A DNA stretch of 52,394 bases from Roseivirga sp. UBA6061 (GTDB lineage Bacteria > Bacteroidota > Bacteroidia > Cytophagales > Cyclobacteriaceae): the NCBI GenBank assembly GCA_002427745.1, contig DIYF01000036.1:1-52394 (forward strand). The letters run 5' to 3'. The notes under the pieces were generated by a model. That model was not told the DNA's origin. It worked only from the letters and a program-made list of their open reading frames with translations, and did not search any database. Position numbers and translations under genes: made by a program. Positions 25,949-34,880 of the stretch are shown here, in pieces (position 1 is the stretch's first letter; every line of letters starts with the position of its first letter).

Positions 25949-28900
25949 ATGACATTACGCGCCCTTATTTTTTGTCTTTCCTTTTTCTCTTCTCTTCTTC
26001 TTTCCGGCCAGCAACTTGACATGGATTTGCTCCATGGTATGAAGCCGAGAAGTATTGGTCCGGCTGGTGCCAGTGGTCGGGTTACCGCCCTCGATGTAGA
26101 ACTTAAAAACCCCGACAACATTTATATGGGTTCTGCCGCAGGGGGACTGTGGAAATCTGAAAACGGAGGATCTACCTGGGAGGTGATTTTTGATGATGGT
26201 AAATCGGCTTCTATTGGTTCGATTGCCATTGACCAGAACAACCCCAACGTTATCTGGGTAGGGACCGGAGAAGGTAACCCGAGAAACAGTATGAACAATG
26301 GGGCAGGCATGTACAAAACCATTGATGGGGGACATACCTGGCAATTTCTGGGGCTTGAGAAAACTAATGGAATCCATCGCATTATTCTTCACCCTGACAA
26401 CCCCGATGTGGCGGTTGTAGCTGCCACAGGTACTCCCTGGGGAGAAAATCCGGAGAGAGGAATTTATAAGACTACAGATGGCGGAAAAACCTGGCAGAAA
26501 ACACTTTATGTAGATGAAAAGACAGGTGCTGCCGATTTAGTAGTTGATCCGTCTAACCCTAATAAACTGATTGCGGCTATGTGGGAGCACCGCAGATGGC
26601 CCTGGTTTTTTAAATCAGGTGGCCCTGGCTCAGGTATTTTCGTGAGCTTTGATGGAGGTGATACCTGGACAAAAAGAACGGCCCAGGACGGACTGCCCAA
26701 AGGAGACCTGGGGCGTATCGGACTGGCGATCGCACCTTCAGACCCTGACAGAGTGTATGCCTATGTGGAATCAAAATCCAATGCCATCTTCAGGTCTGAT
26801 GATGGTGGCTTTACCTGGAGACAGGCATCAAAAGCCAAAGACGGTGGAATAGGAGGCAGGCCTTTCTATTATGCCGATGTGTATGTAGATCCGAAAAACG
26901 AGAACAGGGTCTACAGCGTACATACGACAATTACCTCGTCTGAAGATGGAGGTAAAACCTGGCAGACCTTTGTGGCGGGCAATAAGGTGCATACCGATCA
27001 CCATGCCTGGTGGATTCATCCTGAAGATCCGTCCTTTATTCTCAATGGCCATGATGGCGGCCTGACTATCACACGGGATCGTGGTAAGAACTGGCACTTC
27101 GTGGAGAGCCTCCCGCTGACTCAGTTCTATCATGTAAGAGTAGACAATGAAATACCTTATAACGTATATGGTGGCTCCCAGGACAATGGCTCCTGGCGGG
27201 GTCCCAGCCAGACCTGGTTCAAAGGCGGAATCCGTAACTTCTACTGGCAGCGACTCAGCGTGGGAGATGGTTTTGATATGGTACCTAATCCACAAGACAA
27301 TCGATATGGCTGGTCTATGGGACAAGGCGGCAACCTCAATTATTACGATCGCCAGTCTGGCCTGCTCTACAAAGTACAGCCAACCCATCCCGATGGCATA
27401 CCACTCAGGTTTAACTGGAATGCGGGTATAGGGCTGGACCCGCATGATAAATCAGTGGCCTACTATGGCAGTCAGTTTCTGCACAAAACGAATGATCAGG
27501 GTCAGACCTGGGAGTTGATTTCTCCCGACCTGACCACAAACAATCCGAAAAAGCAGGACACCAAAACCGGAGGCCTCACACTGGATGCAACCCAGGCAGA
27601 GAACCATACCACCATTATTTCTATTGCTCCCAGTCCGGTAAAGGCAGGCATTATCTGGGTGGGTACGGATGATGGAAACGTTCAGGTAACCCGCGATGGT
27701 GGTAAAACCTGGCAGAATACGGTCAGGAATATGAAAGGATTGCCGGCAGATTCCTGGGCAGCCCAGATTCAGCCTTCAACCTATAATGAGGGAGAGGCCT
27801 TTGCCACTTTCGATAACCACAGAATCAACGACTGGACTCCCTATGTATATCACACCAAGAACTTTGGCCGTACCTGGACAAGACTGGTGGACGAAACGGA
27901 TATGAGAGGTGCCACTCTGAGCTTCCTGCAGGATACCAAAGTACCCGAATTAATGTTTACCGGAACGGAGTTCGGGCTATGGGTGAGTACGGATGCCGGA
28001 AAAAACTGGACCCAGTGGACCAACGGCTATGGCAGTCTTCCTACCCAGGATATGGTGATTCAGGAAAGGGAAAATGACCTGGTGATAGCTACTTTCGGCC
28101 GGTCCTTTTACATACTCGATGATATTGAGCCACTAAGGGCTATGGCAAAATCTAAAAAACTGTTGGATGAAGCAGTGCATGTGTTTGATGCACCGAATGC
28201 CTATGAGGCCATACTGGGAGAGTCCATCGGCTATCGCTTTGGTAAGGTAGGGGATGCCCTGTACGAAGGTGAAAACAAACCGTACGGAGCCCTGATTACC
28301 TATTATCTGAAAGAGGCCGATGAAGATGCCAGGGCTTTGAAGGATCGCGTGAAGATTGAGATATCTAATGCTTCCGGTGAGGTGGTCAGAACATTGTATC
28401 GTACCCCGAAAGCCGGTATCAATCGCTTTAACTGGCGACTGGAAAGAAATGGAGTAAGAAACCCGGCAAGAAGCAAGCCCGTCCGTCCGGGAGCGCCTTC
28501 AGGAGGAATGGCCGTAGTACCGGGCATGCACACCATCAAAGTAACCTATCAGGGAAACTCGAGTGAGGCAAAACTACCGGTATTAAAAGACCCCAGGCTT
28601 GAGGTGACACAAGCTGAAATGCAGGCAAAAAATGCTATGATTGAACGCTTGATGGCGGCCCAGCAAAAAGTGACCGATCTGGCCGATGCGCTCAGAGATG
28701 CGAGGGCCAGTGTAGAAAGGATTAACAAGCGGGTGAAGGACCAGGATAAGTTAAATGATGCCGAGCTGGAGAAAAGAGGGAAGGCGATGTTGAAGGAACT
28801 GAATGATCATTATTATACCATTATAAGCAAGCCGGTGCAGGGAATCTATCGTGATCCGAATATTATCACCAATGCTATGTTTGGCGTGATGAGCAAGCTT

Positions 28901-29068
28901 CAGTCGGTGCAGGTGCCGGTAAGTGCCAATCAGGAGACTTCTTTGCAGCAGTTTGAGGCAAAAGTAAAGGCCTTTGAGGAGGCGGTTCATAAAACTATGA
29001 ACTCAGATTATAAAGCTTACCTGGCCTATGTCAAAGGCAGTGGTTTAACGCTGGTCGATGATTTTTAA
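25949..29068 (+). CDS. Asp-box (BNR/sortilin-like) secreted protein, 1039 aa
   Basis: A signal peptide (about residues 1-20) is followed by a long beta-propeller region. At least 11 Asp-box hairpins of the form S/T-x-D-G-G-x-T/N-W are visible, for example SENGGSTW, TTDGGKTW, SEDGGKTW, TRDRGKNW and STDAGKNW. This fits two large VPS10/sortilin-like propellers, a family annotated as glycosyl hydrolase or photosystem stability factor-like and widespread in Bacteroidota. The C-terminal 250 residues include a beta domain (about 760-870) and a helical region (about 880-1030). No enzyme activity is proven for this type. It is a single-gene unit ending at a strong terminator. It has no T9SS C-terminal domain. 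Confidence 0.92.
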   Translation: MTLRALIFCLSFFSSLLLSGQQLDMDLLHGMKPRSIGPAGASGRVTALDVELKNPDNIYMGSAAGGLWKSENGGSTWEVIFDDGKSASIGSIAIDQNNPNVIWVGTGEGNPRNSMNNGAGMYKTIDGGHTWQFLGLEKTNGIHRIILHPDNPDVAVVAATGTPWGENPERGIYKTTDGGKTWQKTLYVDEKTGAADLVVDPSNPNKLIAAMWEHRRWPWFFKSGGPGSGIFVSFDGGDTWTKRTAQDGLPKGDLGRIGLAIAPSDPDRVYAYVESKSNAIFRSDDGGFTWRQASKAKDGGIGGRPFYYADVYVDPKNENRVYSVHTTITSSEDGGKTWQTFVAGNKVHTDHHAWWIHPEDPSFILNGHDGGLTITRDRGKNWHFVESLPLTQFYHVRVDNEIPYNVYGGSQDNGSWRGPSQTWFKGGIRNFYWQRLSVGDGFDMVPNPQDNRYGWSMGQGGNLNYYDRQSGLLYKVQPTHPDGIPLRFNWNAGIGLDPHDKSVAYYGSQFLHKTNDQGQTWELISPDLTTNNPKKQDTKTGGLTLDATQAENHTTIISIAPSPVKAGIIWVGTDDGNVQVTRDGGKTWQNTVRNMKGLPADSWAAQIQPSTYNEGEAFATFDNHRINDWTPYVYHTKNFGRTWTRLVDETDMRGATLSFLQDTKVPELMFTGTEFGLWVSTDAGKNWTQWTNGYGSLPTQDMVIQERENDLVIATFGRSFYILDDIEPLRAMAKSKKLLDEAVHVFDAPNAYEAILGESIGYRFGKVGDALYEGENKPYGALITYYLKEADEDARALKDRVKIEISNASGEVVRTLYRTPKAGINRFNWRLERNGVRNPARSKPVRPGAPSGGMAVVPGMHTIKVTYQGNSSEAKLPVLKDPRLEVTQAEMQAKNAMIERLMAAQQKVTDLADALRDARASVERINKRVKDQDKLNDAELEKRGKAMLKELNDHYYTIISKPVQGIYRDPNIITNAMFGVMSKLQSVQVPVSANQETSLQQFEAKVKAFEEAVHKTMNSDYKAYLAYVKGSGLTLVDDF

Positions 29069-29107
29069 CCATGGCTTTTCGCTTCTGAGAAATGAGATCA
29101 GAAAATC

Positions 29108-29143
29108 AGAAAGCCCGGACTTTATAGCAGGTCCGGGCTTTCT
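29108..29143. terminator. bidirectional intrinsic terminator
   Basis: AGAAAGCCCGGAC (29108-29120) and GTCCGGGCTTTCT (29131-29143) form a perfect 13-bp stem with TTTTT beyond and an A-run on the other side. It lies between the converging genes ending at 29068 (plus) and 29175 (minus) and serves both. Confidence 0.93.
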
Positions 29144-29174
29144 TTTTATTAATACTAAAACTACTTGTCTATTG

Positions 29175-31481
29175 TTACTCCCTGGTGATCATGATCTGTT
29201 TCCTGGTGATTCCTTTGGAATTTCTTATATGCAGGAAGTAGTGTCCGGCATTTACAGGAATATCTCTGGTGTTAAACTTTTTGCCAGCTGCCATTTCACC
29301 CTGATACACGAGCGAACCGGTTACTGCATTGTATAGTTTGATCTGAGAGGTTTCGTCAATTCCTGACTTTTCTAAGTCGGCACTATTCAGGTCGTTGCCT
29401 GATCTGTTGAAGCCAAAACCAATAGGGCCTATCGGAATCTCACCACCGGAGCTACATCCGCCAACGGGCCTGCTTACGACAAAGTTTCTCTGATCCCAGT
29501 CACTTACACCACAGGTGGTGACTGCACGAACCCTTACATAATGGCTGCCATAATAGCCCAGTGGCCAGTCATCCTGAAGGCTCAGGTCTACTACTGCAGG
29601 GCCCGGGCCGTATGAACGCTGGACAGAGGTATACAGATCAGATTGCCATTCGAAATAAAGCGTGCCCGGAGGCAGGGAACCGGCATTGAACTGTATAGGC
29701 TGATCAGGAATCTCTCTGCAGATAACGCTGGGTGTTACCAGGGTCAGTCCATTTCCCTGTGGGTGAAGTGGATTATACGGCTGGGTCACATAGCCCAGGA
29801 AAGGGGTAGCAGCACCAGAACCTACGGCAAGGTCTTTGGTAATAGTAAAATCTCCCAGACAATAAGGGTGAGAAGAGGTCAGGTGCACCGTAGCGGTTAC
29901 TGTGCCGGTATAGTTACCCACTCGCGTTACAGTCACTGAACTGCCAGAGCCTGTATTAGGTGTCACCGCATTGGAGGGAGAAAAGGTCCAGTTCATAGTA
30001 TAGCCGTCAGGAGCATTTTCTATTTCCACTGTAGTGGGAGCAGAGCAGATTTGTACATCCGGTATAAAGGCATCTGATACTTTGGTGAAAAAGCCATCAT
30101 TGGTGTATGAGGCATTTCCCGAAGAAACTGAGAGACCTCCTCCGCTGCCGCAGGGTTCAAAATCTACAGACCCTTTGAATTGCCCTGTATGAACGAAGGA
30201 ACCGTTGCGGAAGGCCAGACCTCTTGAAAGAGTATAGGCGCTGTTGTTGCCATGAGTCGTTGATTTTCCCCAGCGGAAGGTATTGTCTGCATTGTAGCGA
30301 ACGATGGCATGTGCATCACTGTCGGTACTCCAGAGTCTCTGAGAACCGGTACCCGCCAGAAAGTTGGTGCTACCCATGTCTCCGCTTACCAGGTATCCTC
30401 CCTCGTCATCTGCTTCCACTTCGGTAATGCCAAAGTCTGCTATGAACTTGGAGTAAACACCTTGTAGGTTGGTGTTCAGTTTTCGGATATAACCTCCGCG
30501 AATCTGGGCGTTATTGTTATAGGCTCCTCCTGCCAGTACATAGCCATCTTCGGTTATATCGATACCATTACCTGAACTACTTGTGCTGGAAAAGGGAAAA
30601 CCTGAGAGTTGTGTTGCTTTTACTTTCAGCCCACCTGAGGTCACTTTCAGGATAAAGGCGTTACCATTGGAAGAGTTGTAGGTGAGTCCAAGAAATACAC
30701 CAAAGTCTGTAGAGCCTTTGAAGTCACCTGTGAGGAATATATTACCGGTGTTCTCATTAACGGTAATATCGTTTACATCAACCTGCCCCTGGCCTAAACC
30801 AGAATTCTGCTGCCCGAAAGACGTTATCCATTGAGAATTACCATTGAGGTCAAAAGCGGCCATAAATCCTTTACCATTGCTGGCAGAAAGGTTTGCCAGA
30901 CCAGATGGTGTGGTTAAGGTGCCTGAGGTGAATTTTCCTCCAACGAAAACGCGGTTAGCCCCGGAGTTAACAGCAAGAGATTGCAGACTCTTCGAGCTAC
31001 CTCCGGTGAAGTTTTTATGCCAGATATAGTAACCGGTTGAAGAATACTTGGCCAAAACCGACTCATAGCCGGTGACTGAAGATCCTGCCGGATTCAACTG
31101 TATCTGATTACCGGCATCGAGCAAGACATAAACATTGTTGTTTTGATCTACCTCCAGCTGTTGTGCAAAATCATCACCTGTGCCGGTAAATACTCTGTGC
31201 CATAGGTAATTACCGTCTCTGTCATATTTTGCCAGAAAGGCATCTGTACCAGTCGGATTGGAATGAACCGCTGTGCCCGCTCCGGGGTCAAAATCAGTCG
31301 TACCAGCAATCACACCCAGTATGTAAACATTGTCGAAACTGTCAATGGCAGCATCTGTTACCGTGTGGAAGTCACTACCGGAAGTGTATCCAATCTTACT
31401 GGCCCAGTTTACTTTTTGCGCATTCAGATAACAAGTGCACAGAACCAGTAAGGATAAAATTAAATGTAGTTTTTTCATCAT
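29175..31481 (-). CDS. T9SS type A sorting domain protein with SBBP-like repeats, 768 aa
   Basis: A signal peptide (about 1-21) precedes a series of about seven 50-60-residue repeats with the pattern D-x-N-V-Y-V-x-G and YDRDGNYLW, typical of SBBP/beta-propeller repeat proteins. A PKD-like region follows at about 480-560. The C-terminus (about 690-768) is a type IX secretion sorting domain: a strand-rich segment, then GEMAAGKKFNTRDIPV, YFLHIRNSKGITRKQIMITRE. The protein is thus predicted to be exported across the outer membrane by the T9SS and attached or released. Its ligand is unknown. Confidence 0.9.
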   Translation of the reverse strand: MMKKLHLILSLLVLCTCYLNAQKVNWASKIGYTSGSDFHTVTDAAIDSFDNVYILGVIAGTTDFDPGAGTAVHSNPTGTDAFLAKYDRDGNYLWHRVFTGTGDDFAQQLEVDQNNNVYVLLDAGNQIQLNPAGSSVTGYESVLAKYSSTGYYIWHKNFTGGSSKSLQSLAVNSGANRVFVGGKFTSGTLTTPSGLANLSASNGKGFMAAFDLNGNSQWITSFGQQNSGLGQGQVDVNDITVNENTGNIFLTGDFKGSTDFGVFLGLTYNSSNGNAFILKVTSGGLKVKATQLSGFPFSSTSSSGNGIDITEDGYVLAGGAYNNNAQIRGGYIRKLNTNLQGVYSKFIADFGITEVEADDEGGYLVSGDMGSTNFLAGTGSQRLWSTDSDAHAIVRYNADNTFRWGKSTTHGNNSAYTLSRGLAFRNGSFVHTGQFKGSVDFEPCGSGGGLSVSSGNASYTNDGFFTKVSDAFIPDVQICSAPTTVEIENAPDGYTMNWTFSPSNAVTPNTGSGSSVTVTRVGNYTGTVTATVHLTSSHPYCLGDFTITKDLAVGSGAATPFLGYVTQPYNPLHPQGNGLTLVTPSVICREIPDQPIQFNAGSLPPGTLYFEWQSDLYTSVQRSYGPGPAVVDLSLQDDWPLGYYGSHYVRVRAVTTCGVSDWDQRNFVVSRPVGGCSSGGEIPIGPIGFGFNRSGNDLNSADLEKSGIDETSQIKLYNAVTGSLVYQGEMAAGKKFNTRDIPVNAGHYFLHIRNSKGITRKQIMITRE

Positions 31482-31632
31482 AGACTATTCTTTTAAGCTC
31501 TTGTCACTTAGTAGAGCCATGATTGAAATAGTGAGCAAAAACGATGAAAAAAAATTGAATATGACCTCTCGTGAGAGACTAGTTGGTGTTTCAGACTGCA
31601 AAGAACCGGAGTGATTTTCGGGAAAAGAAAAA

Positions 31633-31657
31633 GGGCAAATTCTATAAGAATCCGCCC
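31633..31657 (-). terminator. intrinsic terminator of the 31686 lipoprotein
   Basis: GGGC (31633-31636) and GCCC (31654-31657) enclose AATTCT/AGAAT inner arms. On the minus strand it is followed by TTTTTCTTTT. It lies about 30 bp after the stop codon. Confidence 0.75.
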
Positions 31658-31685
31658 TCTGAATGCTTAACTGATTTCAGTGCGC

Positions 31686-32093
31686 CTAGTCAATGCCAGG
31701 CCCCTGAACAGGTACAATATGGCAGCAGTCATGGCCAATTACGAAGTCCTGTTGCAATACTATTTCATCGTTTTTCAGCCCTATAAACCTGATGCCTGTT
31801 CCGCTGGAAGCCAGCTGATCCATCTGGGCATCGGTGATGACTGTATAAAGTCCCTGATTCAGTTGGACATCCTCTTCAACAAAGGAGTAAGTCTGTCCGT
31901 TATCGAGGTTTTGCGAGTAGTAGGAATCCAGAATAATAGCATTACCCTGGTTGTCAGTAGGGGCATAGGTAAATGTCACAAATACCTCGGTACACCCTAT
32001 GTCATTACTGCACTCAAGAGGCTGAGAATCTTCCACACACCCCTGGATGATGAACATCATCACTATCAATGCTGCTAAGCCTGTCTTTTTCAT
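31686..32093 (-). CDS. lipoprotein, hypothetical, 135 aa
   Basis: Starting at 32093 gives MKKTGLAALIVMMFIIQGC, a signal peptide with lipobox IQGC. A longer ORF starts 30 nt upstream, but its extra 10 residues only delay the signal. The mature protein has a Cys-rich start (CSNDIGC), then a beta-rich region TEVFVTFTYAPTD and a C-terminal CC pair. No known family was recognised; it looks like a short extracellular domain. Confidence 0.72.
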   Translation of the reverse strand: MKKTGLAALIVMMFIIQGCVEDSQPLECSNDIGCTEVFVTFTYAPTDNQGNAIILDSYYSQNLDNGQTYSFVEEDVQLNQGLYTVITDAQMDQLASSGTGIRFIGLKNDEIVLQQDFVIGHDCCHIVPVQGPGID

Positions 32094-32502
32094 ATTGCTT
32101 TCTCTTGTTTCTAACCTAGACATAGGCTGTCTTCCGGAGGTTGGAATAAATTCAAAAACATTTCATTCAAACAAGCGTTTCTGTGATCATAATTCTTTAT
32201 TTAGTGAAGTGATGTCTTGAATAATTTTATTTCACTTTAATGGAAAAAAATTAAAGTAAAGGTTTTTCAGGAGCTTGTTATGGAATGAGTTTTGCAGATA
32301 TAGAGAGTATGGAAGGTCCTCCTAGCCTAACCGGGACCTTCAGGCCGGTGTCGCTTGTCCTGAGAGAGAAGTACACCGGCTTCTTTTTTGCCCCTGGCTT
32401 AAGGTAGCGCAATGAACCAGACTGCTCCGCTTTTGGCCAGAGCCATGCAATCAGTTAAAGCTTGTTATATTTACTTTGCTTTTTATCAAACAACCGTTAA
32501 TC
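32094..32502. other. 409-bp intergenic region, short-transcript candidate inside
   Basis: No ORF of a recognisable protein is here. It holds the lipoprotein promoter on the minus strand, a small inverted repeat (ACTTTAA 32234-32240 / TTAAAGT 32251-32257) and a structured, terminated segment at 32300-32390. Just upstream of the 32503 start, TTACTTTG (32471-32478) is a one-mismatch -7 element. Confidence 0.5.
32300..32390 (+). ncRNA. putative small RNA or attenuated leader
   Basis: Two adjacent hairpins: GAAGGTCC/GGACCTTC (32312-32319, 32334-32341), then GCCGGTGT/ACACCGGC (32344-32351, 32373-32380) followed directly by TTCTTTTTT, a good intrinsic terminator. The nearest plus-strand gene upstream ends 3.2 kb away, so the terminator has no upstream protein gene to end. 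A one-mismatch -7 element GAGTTTTG lies at 32287-32294, which would start transcription near 32300. An alternative pairing ACCGG (32330-32334) with CCGGT (32345-32349) would break both hairpins, so it could also be a switch for the 32503 gene. No leader peptide enriched for one amino acid was found. Confidence 0.45.
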
Positions 32503-34155
32503 ATGCGTAAACTCTCTCTTTTTCTTTCTATCGTTTTTCTATCATTTATTGTATTCAGTGCCTGCCAGTCAGCAGGAGAAACTGAACAAAAACAGGATGG
32601 TCCTCAGGATGCCCGATCTGCCATGTATACCAAAGTAAGGCTGGCCACCGACCTGGGTACCCTGAGTGAAAAACAGGAACAGATGATTCCCATTCTGATT
32701 GAAGTGGCTCAGATTATGGACGGAATCTTCTGGCAACAGGCTTATGGAGATAAGGAGGCTTTTCTGAATGGAATCAGTAGCCAGGACGAGCGCGACTTTG
32801 CTGCGATCAACTATGGCCCCTGGGACAGGCTGAATAACAACGAACCTTTTGTGAGCGGGGTAGGAGAAAAACCGGCCGGAGCCAATTTCTACCCAACCGA
32901 CATGACCAAAGAGGAGTTTGAGGCAGCCGATTTATCTGACAAAACTTCTTTATATACCATTTTGAGAAGAAACGAAGCGGGTGAACTCTACACTATACCT
33001 TACCATGAGGCTTTTGCAGAAGAAACAAAAAGGGCTTCAGACCTTTTGAAAAAGGCGGCTGAGCTGGCCGAAAACCAGGAATTGAAGAAATATCTGAACC
33101 TCAAAGCGGAAGCCCTGCTCACTGATGAATACAGGGAGAGCGACCTGGCCTGGATGGATATGACTACCAATCAGATTGATATTATTACAGGACCGACTGA
33201 AACCTACGAGGATCAGCTTTTTGGTTATAAAGCCTCACATACCACCTATGTGTTGGTAAAGGACATGGAATGGAGCGCCCGCCTGGCAAAGTATGCAGCT
33301 TTGTTGCCTGAGCTGCAAAGAGGTATTCCGGTACCTGATGCCTATAAGGCCGAAGAGCCGGGGGCCAATTCTCAACTGGCGGCCTTCGATGTTATTTATT
33401 ACGCAGGTGATTGTAATGCGGGTAGCAAGACCATTGCGGTGAACCTGCCAAATGACGAGCAGGTACAGCTGGAAAAGGGTACACGCAGGTCGCAGTTAAA
33501 GAATGCCATGCGGGCCAAGTACGACAAAATTCTTTTGCCCATTACGGATGTATTGATCGACAAAGACCAGCGCCAGTATATCACCTTCGATGCCTTTTTT
33601 GCCAATACTATGTTCCACGAAGTGGCTCACGGATTGGGTATCAAAAATACCATCAATGGCCGGGGTACAGTTCGCTCCGCCCTGAAAGAGCATGCTTCAG
33701 CTCTGGAGGAGGGCAAGGCAGATGTACTGGGCTTGTATATGGTTTCCAAACTGCATGAAAAAGGAGAGATAGAGGGCGACATGAAGGAGTATTATACCAC
33801 CTTTATGGCTTCCATTTTTCGTTCGGTGCGCTTTGGGGCATCCAGCGCCCATGGTAAGGCCAACATGATTCGCTTCAATTACTTTCAGGAGCAGGGAGCC
33901 TTTACCCGTGGTGCAGCTACCGGTACCTACAAATTAGATTATGATAAGCTGAGGGAAGCCATGAACTCGCTTTCTGAGATTATACTGACCCTTCAGGGAG
34001 ATGGTGATTATGATGGCGTAGCCACGCTGGTAGACGAAAAGGCTGTGATAAAGGAGCAGCTTCAGTCGGACCTGGACAAGCTGGCTTCTCAGGGAATTCC
34101 CGTGGATATTGTCTTTGAGCAAGGCGTGGAAGTACTGGGGCTGTCAGATCAGTAG
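32503..34155 (+). CDS. M49-like (dipeptidyl-peptidase III-type) zinc peptidase, lipoprotein, 550 aa
   Basis: The start at 32503 gives a signal peptide with lipobox FSAC (Cys at about 20). The zinc-site region FHEVAHGLGIKNT (about 375-387) contains a HEVAH pentapeptide; about 35 residues downstream, LEEGKADVLGLYM (about 407-419) supplies the third ligand region (EE-K-D). This is the layout of peptidase family M49, though most M49 members have a hexapeptide HExxGH. Homologues in Bacteroidota are annotated as dipeptidyl-peptidase 3 family or Zn-dependent hydrolases. It is probably outside the inner membrane. Its last 7 nt overlap the end of the convergent CPBP gene. Confidence 0.85.
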   Translation: MRKLSLFLSIVFLSFIVFSACQSAGETEQKQDGPQDARSAMYTKVRLATDLGTLSEKQEQMIPILIEVAQIMDGIFWQQAYGDKEAFLNGISSQDERDFAAINYGPWDRLNNNEPFVSGVGEKPAGANFYPTDMTKEEFEAADLSDKTSLYTILRRNEAGELYTIPYHEAFAEETKRASDLLKKAAELAENQELKKYLNLKAEALLTDEYRESDLAWMDMTTNQIDIITGPTETYEDQLFGYKASHTTYVLVKDMEWSARLAKYAALLPELQRGIPVPDAYKAEEPGANSQLAAFDVIYYAGDCNAGSKTIAVNLPNDEQVQLEKGTRRSQLKNAMRAKYDKILLPITDVLIDKDQRQYITFDAFFANTMFHEVAHGLGIKNTINGRGTVRSALKEHASALEEGKADVLGLYMVSKLHEKGEIEGDMKEYYTTFMASIFRSVRFGASSAHGKANMIRFNYFQEQGAFTRGAATGTYKLDYDKLREAMNSLSEIILTLQGDGDYDGVATLVDEKAVIKEQLQSDLDKLASQGIPVDIVFEQGVEVLGLSDQ

Positions 34156-34880
34156 TGCTGCACCACTTCAGGTTGACGGTCTGCTTTCTCAGCCAGTTGC
34201 CGATCATACTGATTTACTCTGTAACCGAGTCTGAGGGAATAAAAATCTACCAGGATGTGCATCAGAATCGGGGCCCAGAGAGAGTCAGTGAAATAATAGG
34301 TGACTGACCAGAGCAGACCCAGGCCCATGGTCTGGATCATATTTTTAAACCGGGTACCTGCATGCCCCAGGCCAAACATGATATTTACCAGCAAAATGGC
34401 ATAAACAGGAGTGATATAAGCGAGCAAAAATTCGTAGAAGAGGCCTCTGAAAAGAATTTCTTCACAGATGCCGGCTGTGATGGACAGAAGAACTGACCAC
34501 TTGTACTCCTGTTCATTTTTAGGAACGATGTACATGACTTCCTTCAGTCGCTTTTTGGCTTTGATCAGCCTTTTTTCAGGGTATGGCAGCAGCCTTACCA
34601 GGTGGTATCCCGTAAAGGTGGCTGCTATCAGCCCCAGTACACTCAGTGGATTGGTAAGAAAATGCAGCCCTGTGGAGATAAATCCAGCTTCCTGCAGGCC
34701 TAAAATTATAAGTACCGGAAGACACATGCCCCACTGCATTACCAGAATGCTCTTATAAGTCTGGACCAGGAGCTGAGGATTATCCTGCAGATAGGTCTGG
34801 GTCTTTTTGGCTGTTAACAGGGCGTAGGCAGGTAAGATGACACCTGAGAGTAAAGCAAAGAATATCAGACCGTAATTCAT
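34149..34880 (-). CDS. CPBP family intramembrane metalloprotease, 243 aa
   Basis: About seven helices. The CPBP (Abi) motifs are in order: EEILFR (about 142-147, EExxxR), FGLGH (about 175-179, FxxxH), and HILVD (about 217-221, HxxxD). These residues form the putative catalytic and metal site of this Rce1-like group. Family members process membrane proteins or immunity peptides; the substrate here is unknown. It is cotranscribed with an upstream AraC-type regulator, with start and stop overlapping by 4 nt, and its 3' end overlaps the convergent peptidase gene by 7 nt. Confidence 0.88.
   Translation of the reverse strand: MNYGLIFFALLSGVILPAYALLTAKKTQTYLQDNPQLLVQTYKSILVMQWGMCLPVLIILGLQEAGFISTGLHFLTNPLSVLGLIAATFTGYHLVRLLPYPEKRLIKAKKRLKEVMYIVPKNEQEYKWSVLLSITAGICEEILFRGLFYEFLLAYITPVYAILLVNIMFGLGHAGTRFKNMIQTMGLGLLWSVTYYFTDSLWAPILMHILVDFYSLRLGYRVNQYDRQLAEKADRQPEVVQHY

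Noticed and set aside
32309..32410. Short ORF across the terminated transcript at 32.3 kb as an attenuator leader peptide
   Set aside because: It has no run of a single amino acid, extends through the terminator hairpin and lacks a clear stop before it.
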